Positions 11,944-23,415 of a DNA stretch of 64,000 bases are shown here, piece after piece; position 1 is the first letter of the stretch; each line of letters starts with the position of its first letter. The stretch lies in NCBI GenBank assembly GCA_016859345.1, contig CM029122.1, positions 541,501-605,500 on the forward strand. The letters run 5' to 3'. The position numbers and the translations under genes were made by a program. Below the pieces are notes generated by a model that made no database searches, was not told the origin of the DNA, and saw only the letters and a program-made list of their open reading frames with translations. The stretch comes from Istiophorus platypterus. Taxonomy: Eukaryota; Chordata; Actinopteri; Istiophoriformes; Istiophoridae.

Positions 11944-12130
11944 GTCGGTGTCACTTCCAAAGCATTTTGAGCAAACCTGTTGGGCTTGTGTCACATGTTT
12001 TGTTAGATTCAAATATCCAACTTCTAGGGCTGAATTTGATAAATAATGTGTCAATTAAGGATTAGCTGATTTAAGTAAAGATTATATAAAGTTACCAAAA
12101 AAGATTGATTTTTACATTAAATCTCTGCAG

Positions 12131-12397
12131 AGGGCGACCTGTATTTCACCACCAAGCTGCAGAACTACACAGCCGTGGAGAAAGACGAGGTGAAGCTGGT
12201 TTGTGAGCTGAGCAAGGCCATCGCCGATGTCAAATGGTTCAAGGATGGGAAGGAGATCACTCCCTCCAAAAACATTGCGATCAGCACCGACGGCAAGAAG
12301 CGCATCCTAATGGTCAGGAAGGCGGAGAAGGCAAACATTGGTGCATACACCTGCGACTGTGGGTCAGATAAAACTACAGCAAACCTCAACATTGAAG
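12131..12397 (+). CDS. ttn: Titin exon: distal Ig 11
   Basis: One-exon Ig, 89 codons. LVCELSKA, VKWFKDGKEI, IGAYTCDCGSDKTT. Counterpart of Ig 7; closes the second four-Ig unit. Confidence 0.93.
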
Positions 12398-12549
12398 GTA
12401 AAACCACTAACAATTCATAGGGGCAATGTTGGTATGAGGAATTTAATTGAATTTTCAGACTGTCAGGTCAGGGTTTTGTTTTTTTTAACAGCCAAAAATC
12501 CCAAGCTTGCTCTGATTATTAGCCTTACTGACTTATCCATGTCGCATAC

Positions 12550-12800
12550 ATGACCTGCACACATTGAGCACTTTTCTAGTCTTACAGATCACTCAAAGCG
12601 TTACACTACACATGCCACATTCACCCCTTCCCACACGCACACTTACGAATACTGATGGCAGCCATCAGGGCAACTTTGGGGTTCAGTATCTTGCCCCAGG
12701 ATACTTGGAGACATGGACTGGAGAATCCAGGGATCCAACCATTGACCTTCCAGTTAGTGGATGACCCGCTTTGCCTCCAGAGCCACAGCAGCCCCATAAC
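12550..12800 (+). mobile_element. Teleost interspersed repeat (unclassified)
   Basis: The 12398-12941 intron carries a high-GC block with the phrases of a repeat that I recall as very common in fish genomes: ctagtcttacagatcactca, ggggttcagtatcttgcccc, a ggatccaacc segment and a final cctccagagccacagcagcc. It differs sharply in composition from the AT-rich intron. Family not assigned. Confidence 0.65.
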
Positions 12801-12941
12801 TGGGCGAAAAGAGGTGTGATCTAAAATGTGCTGCAGAAACAAAAATAACAGTGAGATTTAGTTCTGTCAGACTAGATGCAGAGGTTGAGAATCATAGTGA
12901 CTTAACACTGATCTTTTTTTCCTGGTATTCCTCCTTTGCAG

Positions 12942-13081
12942 AGCGCGACATCAAGGTCATTCGTCCACTCTACAGCGTTGAGGTCACAGAGACGGAAACA
13001 GCCAAGTTTGAGACAGAGATTTCAGAAGACGATGTCCATGGAAACTGGAAACTGAAGGGAGAAGCTCTGCACCAGTCTGCT
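12942..13081 (+). CDS. ttn: Titin exon: distal Ig 12, first half
   Basis: 140 nt, phase 1 to 0. RDIKVIRPLYSVEV, TEISEDDVHG, NWKLKG. Nearly the same wording as Ig 8, and would open a third copy of the four-Ig unit. Confidence 0.9.
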
Positions 13082-13163
13082 GTGAGTTGGGTTTTCTCAT
13101 TTCAGTAAAATCGAAGTAAAGTCATGATGAACATCGATTTGAATGTCCTTGTTTTCCTCTCAG

Positions 13164-13290
13164 GACATTGAGATTAAAGAGGAAGGAACCCGACATATGC
13201 TGATCCTCTATAATGTCCGTATGGACATGGCAGGAGGCGTCGATTTCTCAGCGGCCAACGCCAAATCCAACGCTCAGCTCAGAGTAAAAG
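13164..13290 (+). CDS. ttn: Titin exon: distal Ig 12, second half
   Basis: 127 nt, phase 0 to 1, after a short 82-nt intron. DIEIKEEGTRHMLILYN and an AGGVDFSAAN F strand. Confidence 0.9.
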
Positions 13291-14205
13291 GTGATGGGGC
13301 TTTTTTACCTTGATGTATTTGTCAGTGCTTTTGATCTCCTCAGGCTGCTGGGGTTTAAATGCTGTTCCCTGACAGGAGCTATGAAAACACATAGATATTC
13401 TTGTTTTTGAAAGACAGTAACTTTTTCACTTCACCATCTAAGATGTTAGAAGTGTTTTCCAACCCCTTGTCAACTCTAAACGTACAGACATTTTTCCATC
13501 ATCTCTATGATCAATTTCCCAGCTTTTTTATAAGATGGTGTGAATATTGTTCGGACAAAAAACACATCTTTCAATTGAACTCATACAGAGAGGTGACAAA
13601 TAACGCATCCAACACATCAGTCCAAAATCTGGCATTGGTTCAGTTGTGTTTAGCTCTGGTGACTGTGAAGCCTGCAGCATTTGATTCACATCATTTTCAT
13701 ACTCATCAAACTGTTCATTGACCACCCCCCCCACACACCCTTCCTGTGGATGGGGGCATCATCATTTCTCCACTCATTCTTTAGGTTTTTCCTTTAATTT
13801 GTCACCCATTTGTATATACATGTTAAAAAACTATATGATCATTTATTCCTTTAAATGAAGTAGGATTAGTGTCCTGATTTGTTTGAAATTATAAATCATA
13901 TTCAGAATATCATCTTGTATCTGTACATACTTAAAAACAGGAAGTAGGACCTTTTTTCCATCACATACCACAGTGTTGTATGTCCCTGCCTGTCCTTAGC
14001 CAATCAGCTCCTGTGGTTATTTTTGACACTTGTGACTTTATCTGAAGTGAGAGGCTGCTCTTTGATTGGAGGAGCAGTAAAACCACTTCTGTTACTTCAC
14101 AAACCCCCTGACACAAACCAAACCTCAGATCAGCTCTGGACATCCAATGGTCCAACAGGTGCCTGCTGGTCCATTTAACCACATCATCCTCTTCCTTCTC
14201 TCCAG

Positions 14206-14348
14206 CTCGGTCCATCAGCCTGATGCGTCCTCTGAAGGACGTGACGGTGACGGCCGGAGAGACGGCAACCTTCGAGTGTGAGCTGTCGTACGAGGGCATT
14301 GCTGTGGAGTGGTTCCTGGGAGGACAGAAGATGGAGGCCAGCGACCGG
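14206..14348 (+). CDS. ttn: Titin exon: distal Ig 13, first half
   Basis: 143 nt, phase 1 to 0. LMRPLKDVTVTAGE, FECELSYE, VEWFLGG. Donor cgg|gtgagt. Followed by the longest I-band intron here (1352 nt, nothing recognised in it). Confidence 0.9.
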
Positions 14349-15700
14349 GTGAGTCAAATCATATCATGGTGTGTGACCATTTTACAAAACCTTATAGAAA
14401 AGGTGTCACTTCTGTAAAATCTTAAAACGTGTAGTCAGTTGTTTTGTTTTAAGATATTCATGTCTGGGCCTTAATTAATTCCACCTTATGGACAGATTTA
14501 TTCCTCTCTTTTAATAAAATCCAATTTCAGCACACAAAAATACACAAAATGAGTGGGGTTTTTTGTTTTTGTTTTTTTGCAGGGTGTAGATTTTCATTTA
14601 ATGTACTCAGCAATAAGGAACTATGTTTGCCCCAATAAAAATAAGAAAAAGAGATTTGAAGTCAGTAGAAAGAAAAACATTTTAAATTCTGTGTTTAAAA
14701 TTATAACATTTCTAGTTTGCTGGAATTTAGTTCATCACTGTAAACATATCTCAATTCCCAGCAGTCATGTGGCAAAACAAATTTAAAAAATCTGCCAAAC
14801 AGTTCAAATGACATCTGTTTCCATCAAACCATCATGTTTTGTGAAGTTTTCCTGAATCAGAAGTAATTTTCTTGATTCTGTGTCCAAGATACTTGCATTA
14901 ATTACTGAAATTTAGTAAAACAATATTTCAATGTTAAAAACAGGGAGAATTTTTTTCTTGGTTCCAGTGCACTGATTTACCTTCATCAGTTTTGTTTTGA
15001 GATAACAGTGGTCCTTTACTTGAAAATTCCTGAAGTAAAACAGCAAGTTGCATAGGAAATGTGGTTATTCATCACCAAATTGGCAAAAAAAAAATATTTT
15101 TCTTAAGAAAACTAAGAAAAAGCAGCTCTTGAAAATTTAATGTGACACTGAATTTCTTGCCAAGCTGTTCATGCAGTGTCAAGCCCTGAGACTCTGTTGC
15201 AGTTAAAAATAACAGGAGATAGGAGAGCAGCTGCTGTTATCTTTAACTAACAAACTGTCACCACAGCCTTATATGTAGAAAGATCCACAGGTAGCATCAG
15301 ACCGCAAACATTTAAAGGCCCTGAAAACTACCAATCAGCTTTTTATGGGCAGAAGTGATGGGCAGAAGCACAGAACACATGATCATTTGAAAATGTTTGA
15401 ACTGTTCTGTTTGTTCTTCATAACTTACATCTGTGTTAGAAAGATAGAAAGATGCGTTTTTTTGCAAACCTAAACTTTAATTGTTTCTAATTTGATAAAT
15501 ACACAAAAAAATTGATTCTTCCTAGAGTAACTGAATCAGCTCTGGGCCCCTGGGCAGCTGTCCACTTTGCCAGGTTGATGATCTAGCCTTGGCCCTAAAC
15601 GAGACTGTTAATGACAAACAATCACAAACAGAACTGCCTTGACTGAAGGGAGATCAGATCGTTAAACGGATTATTTGGGGGATTTTTTCCATCCTTGCAG

Positions 15701-15824
15701 GTCAAGACTCGTGTGGCAGGTCGAGTTCACAATCTGACTGTCAGAGATGTGAAACTGTCGGAGGCCGGAGAGGTCAAATTGACTGCTAAAGACTTCCAGA
15801 CTCAGGCTCAGCTCATTGTCAGAG
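15701..15824 (+). CDS. ttn: Titin exon: distal Ig 13, second half
   Basis: 124 nt, phase 0 to 1. VKTRVAGRVHNLTV and AGEVKLTAKD. Completes Ig 13. Confidence 0.88.
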
Positions 15825-15971
15825 GTGAGACACTCAAACGCACTGGGGGTGGTAAATGTAACATGGGCTCAGACCCCCCCAAACAGGAGTTATTTTATTA
15901 TTTGGTTATTACCTGACACGTAACCTTTGTTTTCCCTAATATGTAACCTTTGTTTTCTCATGTGCTCTCAG

Positions 15972-16238
15972 AGCCGCCTGTTGAGTTCACGAAGCCTCTG
16001 GAGGACCAGACGGTGGAGGAGGAAGCCACCGCCACACTCGAGTGTGAGGTTTCCAGAGAGAACGCAGAGGTACGATGGCTCAGGGATGGACAGGAGATCA
16101 GAAAGAACAAGAAGTATGAGAGAATAGTCGACGGCCGCAGGAGAGCGCTGGTCATCCACGACTGCTCCCTGGACGATGCCAAGATGTACACATGTGATGC
16201 CAAAGAGTTCAAGACTTCCTGTTTCCTGGAGGTTACAC
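15972..16238 (+). CDS. ttn: Titin exon: distal Ig 14
   Basis: One-exon Ig, 89 codons. LECEVSRE, VRWLRDGQEI, DDAKMYTCDAKE. Core Cys pair and Trp intact. Confidence 0.93.
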
Positions 16239-17347
16239 GTAAGGACGGCTCTTTAACCAAACTTTTCTTCTTATATAATGCATTTATGTATTCAGAGTTA
16301 CAGTTACTGTCACATTCTGTTAGATGGACTTCAAAATAAACAAAAAAAAAAATTAAACATATAGTCTGCAACACAGCTCTTAAACAAAATCAGCGAGTTT
16401 AGACAGTAAACTGCATTTATTTGAAAACTTGTGATTGCTTAATAACAATTGATATCACATAAGATATGTCATTTATTAAAAAGAGAATTAGGACAGACTA
16501 CTGCCATTGTGAAAAGAGATGAATTATTTACACAAGATCGATGTTAATTAAGTGAGGACTTTTTTAAGTTCTAATGCATTTTTGATTCATGAATTATTAA
16601 TTCAGAACAGTTTTTATTTGTATAATTTCTGACTTTATATAAACTCATGCTCAGGTTATGATTAAGCATTTGTACATACATACTTTAAAATCTGACTGAG
16701 GTTTTTTTTCGTTTTGCCTGAAGTGGGTAATCTGTAATTAGAGTATGAAACAAATAACTTTGACCTGAGCTCAGAAAGTCAATTACATCAGTTTGCAAAG
16801 TGAATATAAACTAAAAACTAATTAAAAATCAATTCAGATACAGATATTTCTTTAGTAGAAAAGTTAGGAAGTGGTAGGAAACACTATAGTGCAGGCACTA
16901 TACCACTGTCCATGGTTTCTCTGAATAAGCACATTTTTTACATATTTTTTAAAGAATATTATATATTTTTTTAATATAAACTATATTTTTATATACTAAA
17001 ATTGTATTGTTAGACTATATTTTTATTTACTAAGTTGTGGATTTTAGTTACTCTCTCAGGTTTTATCATTTGCAACTTTTCACTGATAATGATTTGTTCT
17101 TGATCAACCTTTTTACATTCAAATAGTCGCTGTCATGGTCCCTTTCAGTTTCCGTATATAGGTCTAGGCAGGACTTTTCTTACTGAGAGAATAAAAATAT
17201 TACAATTTAGGAAATATTTAAATAAAAACTAAAACAACTATTTTATAAGTATGATTATGATTAAAATGAAATTATTAGTATAAATTAACATAAATCAGAT
17301 TAAATGCCTGGTGGATTGAATTTTTGACTGTGTCTTTTTGTCAACAG

Positions 17348-17445
17348 CTCCTCATGTGGAGTTTACAAAGCCTCTGCAGGACATGGAGGTCAGAGAGAAG
17401 GAATCTGCCAAGTTTGAATGTGAAGTGTCCCGCGAATCCGCCAAG
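17348..17445 (+). CDS. ttn: Titin exon: distal Ig 15, first half
   Basis: 98 nt, phase 1 to 0. VEFTKPLQDMEVREKE, FECEVSRESAK. The intron falls just before the C-strand Trp; donor aag|gtgaaa. Confidence 0.88.
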
Positions 17446-17567
17446 GTGAAACCAGATCAGTGGCTTTTCTGTTTCTTTAAGACCTGGTAAAGGTCAAGTA
17501 AACAGATGATATGAAATGATCAACCTGATGATCCATCGGTGGTAAAGTCTAAATTCTTTCACACCAG

Positions 17568-17736
17568 GTTCGTTGGTTCAAGGATGGCAGCGAGATCAGG
17601 AAAGGAAAGAAGTATGAGATCATCGCTAAGGGAGTCCAGAGGATCCTCATCGTCCACAAGTCCGTGTTCGACGATGAGGCTGAGTATGAATGTGATGCCA
17701 GAACCTCCAAGACCTCCGGTCTGCTCACTGTCATCG
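17568..17736 (+). CDS. ttn: Titin exon: distal Ig 15, second half
   Basis: 169 nt, phase 0 to 1. Opens with VRWFKDGSEI and has DDEAEYECDAR. Completes Ig 15. Confidence 0.9.
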
Positions 17737-17969
17737 GTGAGTCCCATTGTCATTAATTTGTTCTATATACTGAAAGTAGAATTTAAAAAATTTCGCAATA
17801 ATTTACTGGGGACGACAACTAAAACCTCTCTAAATGGCAACAGCATAAAATGGAAAGAGAGGAGAACAGATTCCTGACAACCGTACTTTGAGTGTAAGCC
17901 TTACAGGCAAAACTCAGGGAACCCCCCCCCTTTGTCTACATAAACCACTGTTTCCGTATTTCATCACAG

Positions 17970-18239
17970 AGGAGGCGGCCAGGTTCACCAAGAACCTTTC
18001 TAACGTGGAGGGGATGGAGACAGACAGCATGAAGATGATCTGCGAGGTGTCAAAGGCCAGCGCCGAGGTCACCTGGTACCGAGGAGACGAGGAGCTGCCA
18101 GAGGGCGGCCGCTACGAACAGATCACGGATGGACGCAAGAGGATCCTGATCATCCAGGACCTGAGGATGGAGGATGCCGGAGAGTACAACTGCAGGTTGA
18201 GTCCCACTGTCAAGACATCTGCCACGCTCAAACTCAATG
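17970..18239 (+). CDS. ttn: Titin exon: distal Ig 16
   Basis: One-exon Ig, 90 codons. MICEVSKA, VTWYRGDEEL, DAGEYNCRL. Core residues intact. Confidence 0.93.
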
Positions 18240-19156
18240 GTAAGAACACATAAAAAATATATGTCAATTATGCCCTGATCACAGAACAGACCCCTGTGAG
18301 ATATGGCTTTTATTTTATATGATGTTTCCTCAGGCATCACATAAATTTTATGTTATTTAGGATGGTGCTGATGCTGTGTAAGTGATACAAAGGTAATTTC
18401 ATTTTAGACTGATTATTTTACTGATACATTAGAGAAAGGCCTAAATTTATCAAAATGCTAAAAGGGATATTTTGGAATGTGTGGAAAGCATAAAGAAAAA
18501 GAAAAAATCTTGCCCTTTTATTCATGAACCTAAACAAGAAGAATTTATTTTGACTCTAACAGTCTGTTAAGTGTTAAGAGCTGCAGAGTCCATCTTGGTT
18601 AAGAGTGGATCCTCCATATCATTTTGTAATGACTCAGTTCAATTTATCACTGGTCATAATGGAAACCACACTAGCTGAACAACAGGTTTAATTCTGAATA
18701 AGGTATGTTTATTTTGATAGGTGTTCCATTGCCTTTGTTTGTTCGTGATCACTTTTATACAGCTTCATCATTTGCACTTTGGTGCAAGATTCTCCAGCAC
18801 CTCTAAAGATCACTCTATAACATCTTATAACTTGTTTGTTTAACAGTGTGTAAAAATGTCACATCATTTATGTGCTGAGCCAAGCTACTTGTTTGGCCTT
18901 GTTTCTGCTAAGTTAATAGTCTGGCATTGGTTTCAATCCTGTCTTCTAACTTTCAGCAAGAAAGAGGGAAGAAGCGTGTATTCCAATATTTTTAACCTTT
19001 TTTTTCACTCAGTTACTGCTTTTTCCTTTTGAGAGAAGAGTTAAGAAAAATAGTTTTATTTAGAAGGAAGGGGGAGGAAGTCACAGTGTGATGGATTTAC
19101 TGGCTGAAATATTTAATGACGAAGCAAAGTAACCCCTTTCTTCCTCTTCTTCCCAG

Positions 19157-19423
19157 AACTGGCAGCTGAGTTCATTGCCCGTCCTCAGAACCAGGAGGTG
19201 GTAGAGGGTGAGAAAGCCGAGTTTGCCTGCTCTGTCTCCAAGGAAACCTATGAGGTGAAATGGTTTAGAGGTGACAAGGAAGTCGAAGCTGGGGACAAGT
19301 ACACCATCATCTGTGAAGGAAAGAGAAGGGCTCTTATTGTGAAAAACTGTGAGCTGAAGGATGAAGGAGGCTATGTTGCTTACATTGGCAGCATTAAAGC
19401 CTCAGCTGATCTGTATGTGATTG
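19157..19423 (+). CDS. ttn: Titin exon: distal Ig 17
   Basis: One-exon Ig, 89 codons. FACSVSKE, VKWFRGDKEV, DEGGYVAYIG. The F-strand Cys is replaced. Confidence 0.93.
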
Positions 19424-19508
19424 GTAAGAACTTCGTTTTCTTTTTCGACTTTTTTTTTTTTATTCCAGAGTGAAGGGTGGATTTTAATTAGTTTGTGTTT
19501 TATTCCAG

Positions 19509-19787
19509 AAAAACTAAGGATCATCACACCAATTAAAGACATAGAGGTGAAGGAGGGAAGCGAGATAGTGTTCAACTGTGAGACGAACACAGAGGGAGCG
19601 AAGGCCAAGTGGCTGAAGAACGAAGAGACCATATTTGAGAGCAGCAAGTACATGATGGCTCAGAGGGACAACGTCTTCTCCCTGAGGATCAGAGACAGCC
19701 AGAAGGCTGACGAGGCCAGCTACACCATCAGCCTGACCAATCACAGAGGAGAGCATGCCAAGTGCACCGCCAGCGCTGCAGTTACAG
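19509..19787 (+). CDS. ttn: Titin exon: distal Ig 18
   Basis: One-exon Ig, 93 codons. FNCETNTE, AKWLKNEETI, DEASYTISLTN with a longer F-G turn (HRGEHAKC). Only 85 nt separate it from the previous exon. Confidence 0.93.
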
Positions 19788-20413
19788 GTAAATAATGTGA
19801 TTTTCCTCCCTCTTATACCATTTTAGCTCGTTTAGTAGTATGACAACATACACGTGATCAAGAAACATTTCTACATGCAGATTAGATCTTAAAGATGGAT
19901 CCTCTGATTTTGTTATAGAGCCAAAATACTTGTTCACAATAAGTTTCAGGTCTTTTTTTTACTCTCTCTTTAACCAACATTCAACCCTGGGTTTATCTGC
20001 TCTAATGTTAGGGTGTCTAGCCAGCTAGCCTAGTGCCTACAGTAGTGACTTAGCATTCATTTAACTCCTACATTTTTTTTTGGGGTTATAAGTTACGTAA
20101 GAAAAAGCCTTGACTGGAATTTTAACTATTAGAACTCAGTCCTAAATGCTATCAGAGTTAAGGCTAACTGTAGTGGCTCTGCTCTCGCTTTTATTGGATT
20201 TATATTCCAGTAACTTCAGCCAACATTAGCCAAGACACATTACATTTGTTAAACACATCAGTTGTCATCAGTCAGCATATTGATTAAGGGACCTTAGTTA
20301 CCTACCTATGAATCCAGTGCAGCTGTTTTGTGTTAAACTGATTTCAAGTACAAGTTGTGCCCCATCTTTTGTTTGTGGAATATAAACTCTATACTTATGC
20401 TGTGACTCCACAG

Positions 20414-20822
20414 AGGAGAAGCTCAAATTCCTGGAGCCCATTGAGGACATCGAGACCCAAGAGAAGAAGACCATCAGCTTCGTTTGTAAGGTGAACCGGC
20501 CCAAGGTGACAGTGAAGTGGATGAAGGCTGGTGAGGAGGTGACACTCAGCAAACGCATTGTCTACAGAGCCGACAGCCTAAAACACACCCTGACCATCAA
20601 GGACTGCATCATGGATGATGAAGGCGAGTACACCGCTGTGGTCGGAGAGGACAAGTGTGCGGCTGAGCTGATTATCAGCGAGGCGCCAACAGACTTCACC
20701 GCACATCTCAAAGACCAGACCATCACCGAGTTTGAGGATGCTGAATTCACCTGCAAGCTGAGCAAGGAGAAAGCTGTCGTCAAGTGGTACAGGGATGGGC
20801 GAGAGATCAGAGAAGGACCAAG
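20414..20822 (+). CDS. ttn: Titin exon: distal Ig 19 and first half of Ig 20
   Basis: 409 nt, phase 1 to 2, with no intron between the domains. Ig 19: LKFLEPIEDIE, FVCKVNR, VKWMKAGEEV, DEGEYTAVVG. Ig 20 starts near 20680: FTCKLSKE, VKWYRDGREI, ending at EGPR. The exon from 20512 onward is duplicated exactly 804 bp downstream. Donor ag|gtatca is weak. Confidence 0.9.
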
Positions 20823-21315
20823 GTATCACAGACCACTTTTACCGAAAAAAAATTTTCATATTTTGTTTTTGTTAAAATCATTTTGTCTTGTCTAATGTTA
20901 TATTAGGCCACCTGAAGTTGTATTTTTAAAACTTAATTTACTGATGAGTTTACACGATTCACAGATCCGGATGAAAATATTAAAGAACAGCTTGTCTTTT
21001 TGCAGATATCACATGGAAAAAGAAGGCAAGACATGCAGACTGATCATCAAGGTGTGCAGACCTGATGACGAATGTGAATACGCCTGTGGTGCAGATGAGA
21101 GGAGGACCAGAGCAAGACTCTTTGTTGAAGGTAAACTATTCACGTCTCTTTGTCTTTTTCCATAACCGTAGCGTTGAATTGAAACCTCACATGTGAAGGT
21201 GATTTTCTGTCCTGCAGAGACCCCAGTGGAAATCATCAGACCTCCTCAGGACAGGTTCGAACCTCCAGGCTCGGACGTTGTGTTTGAGGTAGAGCTGAAC
21301 AAGGACAGAGTGGAG
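20512..21315 (+). repeat. 804-bp tandem duplication, copy 1
   Basis: Begins at the gtgaagtggatga that encodes VKWM of Ig 19 and runs through Ig 20 and the first half of the next Ig. Every position I compared with copy 2, exon and intron, is identical, including an eight-A run, and the offset is a constant 804. Confidence 0.95.
21006..21130 (+). CDS. ttn: Titin exon: distal Ig 20, second half
   Basis: 125 nt, phase 2 to 1; the split codon rebuilds Arg of GPRYHMEKEG. LIIKVCRPDDECEYACGAD completes Ig 20. Confidence 0.9.
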
Positions 21316-21626
21316 GTGAAGTGGATGAAGGCTGGTGAGGAGGTGACACTCAGCAAACGCATTGTCTACAGAGCCGACAGCCTAAAACACACCCTGACCA
21401 TCAAGGACTGCATCATGGATGATGAAGGCGAGTACACCGCTGTGGTCGGAGAGGACAAGTGTGCGGCTGAGCTGATTATCAGCGAGGCGCCAACAGACTT
21501 CACCGCACATCTCAAAGACCAGACCATCACCGAGTTTGAGGATGCTGAATTCACCTGCAAGCTGAGCAAGGAGAAAGCTGTCGTCAAGTGGTACAGGGAT
21601 GGGCGAGAGATCAGAGAAGGACCAAG
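21218..21626 (+). CDS. ttn: Titin exon: chimeric Ig 21 and first half of Ig 22
   Basis: 409 nt, phase 1 to 2. Up to VKWM (about 21328) the sequence is that of the later Ig 23 (VEIIRPPQDRFEPPG, FEVELNKD); from VKWMKAG onward it is identical to Ig 19 and then to the start of Ig 20. Ig 21 is therefore a head-to-tail chimera made at the duplication junction. The frame is kept. It is real only if the duplication is real. Confidence 0.75.
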
Positions 21627-22119
21627 GTATCACAGACCACTTTTACCGAAAAAAAATTTTCATATTTTGTTTTTGTTAAAATCATTTTGTCTTGTCTAAT
21701 GTTATATTAGGCCACCTGAAGTTGTATTTTTAAAACTTAATTTACTGATGAGTTTACACGATTCACAGATCCGGATGAAAATATTAAAGAACAGCTTGTC
21801 TTTTTGCAGATATCACATGGAAAAAGAAGGCAAGACATGCAGACTGATCATCAAGGTGTGCAGACCTGATGACGAATGTGAATACGCCTGTGGTGCAGAT
21901 GAGAGGAGGACCAGAGCAAGACTCTTTGTTGAAGGTAAACTATTCACGTCTCTTTGTCTTTTTCCATAACCGTAGCGTTGAATTGAAACCTCACATGTGA
22001 AGGTGATTTTCTGTCCTGCAGAGACCCCAGTGGAAATCATCAGACCTCCTCAGGACAGGTTCGAACCTCCAGGCTCGGACGTTGTGTTTGAGGTAGAGCT
22101 GAACAAGGACAGAGTGGAG
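21316..22119 (+). repeat. 804-bp tandem duplication, copy 2
   Basis: Second copy, directly abutting copy 1. The unit is bounded on all three sides (20512, 21316, 22120) by the same 13 bases gtgaagtggatga, after which the outer flank diverges. No target-site duplication or inserted sequence is seen. Confidence 0.95.
21810..21934 (+). CDS. ttn: Titin exon: distal Ig 22, second half (copy of Ig 20)
   Basis: 125 nt, identical in sequence to 21006-21130. Phase 2 to 1. Completes Ig 22, an exact copy of Ig 20. Confidence 0.75.
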
Positions 22120-22288
22120 GTGAAGTGGATGAGGAACAACATGATCATCATCCAGGGAGACAAATACCAAATGATTAGTGAGGGTAAAGTCCACAGACTG
22201 CAGGTCTGTGAGATCAGACCCCGAGACCAGGGAGAGTACAGGATTGTAGTGAAAGACAAGGATGCCCGAGCCAAGCTGGAACTGGCAG
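22022..22288 (+). CDS. ttn: Titin exon: distal Ig 23
   Basis: One-exon Ig, 89 codons. VEIIRPPQDRFEPPG, FEVELNKD, VKWMRNNMII, DQGEYRIVVKD. Its first 98 nt are identical to the start of exon 21218; the two part at the codon after VKWM. Confidence 0.92.
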
Positions 22289-22639
22289 GTGAGTCAACCC
22301 AGAGAAACTTATCGCACAAACCTACCCTGTGATTGTTTACAAAGGCAGCCAACATCCAGTTTTTTTTTGTTACAGCTGTTTTTCAAGATACTCAAAAGAC
22401 ACTTCATATGACAAATTAAACAAAATAATCAAAGCAGTTTAGAGAGATACTGGGTTCAAAAAATTGGGGTTTAAAGCCGTTGTTATAAATTAGTTCTTAG
22501 AATGCTTAACGCTTTATATATTTATCCGAGGGTTATTTCACAGTAAGATATTGTTCAGCTGGACTGCTGAAGATGTAAATAGGCCAATGAATTAATAAAA
22601 TGAAAACCTTTCCCATAAACGGTTTTATCTCCTCTGCAG

Positions 22640-22909
22640 CTGTTCCCAAGATCAAAACCACCGACCAGAATCTGGTGACAGATGCAGGTAAACCCTTCAT
22701 CATGATTGTGCCCTACGATGCTTACCCTCGTGCCGATGCTGAGTGGTTCTTCGAGGGTACTAGTCTGCCCATACAGAACATTGACACCTCTGCCGACAAG
22801 ACTGATTACCGTCTTAAGTGCCCTAGCAAGGAGGATCGAGGCCAATACAAAGTGGTTATCAAGAACAAGCATGGGGAAGGAGAAGCATTCATCAACCTGG
22901 ATGTGATTG
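22640..22909 (+). CDS. ttn: Titin exon: distal Ig 24, last I-band Ig
   Basis: One-exon Ig, 90 codons. Marked by a hydrophobic B strand without Cys (FIMIVPYDAYP), AEWFFEG and DRGQYKVVIKNKHG. It is directly followed by three Fn3 domains, so it marks the I-band/A-band transition. Confidence 0.93.
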
Positions 22910-23020
22910 GTCAGTATTGGGGTTAAATCCGTGATGGGTGTTTGGATGACAAGATTCTGCATCTGGGGTATGTCTGTGAATGTCAGAAGAGTTTCTATAT
23001 GTCATATTGGTGGTTTTCAG

Positions 23021-23320
23021 ACGTCCCTGGACCCGTCAAGAATCTGAGAGTGGTCGACACTGCCGATGGTGAGGTCAGTTTGGCCTGGGAGGAGCCCGAG
23101 AGCGATGGTGGAAGCAAGATTGTCGCCTATGTTGTGGAGAGACGTGATGTGAAGCGTAAGACCTGGACTGTGGCAACAGATCGTGCTGATGCTCCAGAGT
23201 ACTGTGTCAGCGGCCTCCATAAGGACTCCATGTACCTGTTCAGAGTCTGTGCCCGAAATAGAGTCGGCAGCGGACCCCCTGTTACCACCGAGGATGCTGT
23301 CCAGGCCAAGAACAAGTTTG
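23021..23320 (+). CDS. ttn: Titin exon: Fn3 1, start of A-band
   Basis: First Fn3 of the window, 100 codons. VPGPVKNLRVVD, LAWEEPESDGGSKI, YVVERRD, YLFRVCARNRVG. Opens the thick-filament part. Confidence 0.94.
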
Positions 23321-23415
23321 GTAAGCTACGCCCAGAGGTCCCCCCATAAATTCACATACCATTTCCAACCTTTAATCGAAATCGAATCCCTAATGCATTT
23401 CTTTTCAACAACCAG

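Noticed and set aside
20512..22119. Transposon or segmental insertion as cause of the 804-bp repeat
   Set aside because: The copies abut directly, share a 13-bp homology at the junction and carry only titin exons and introns; there are no terminal repeats or target-site duplication.
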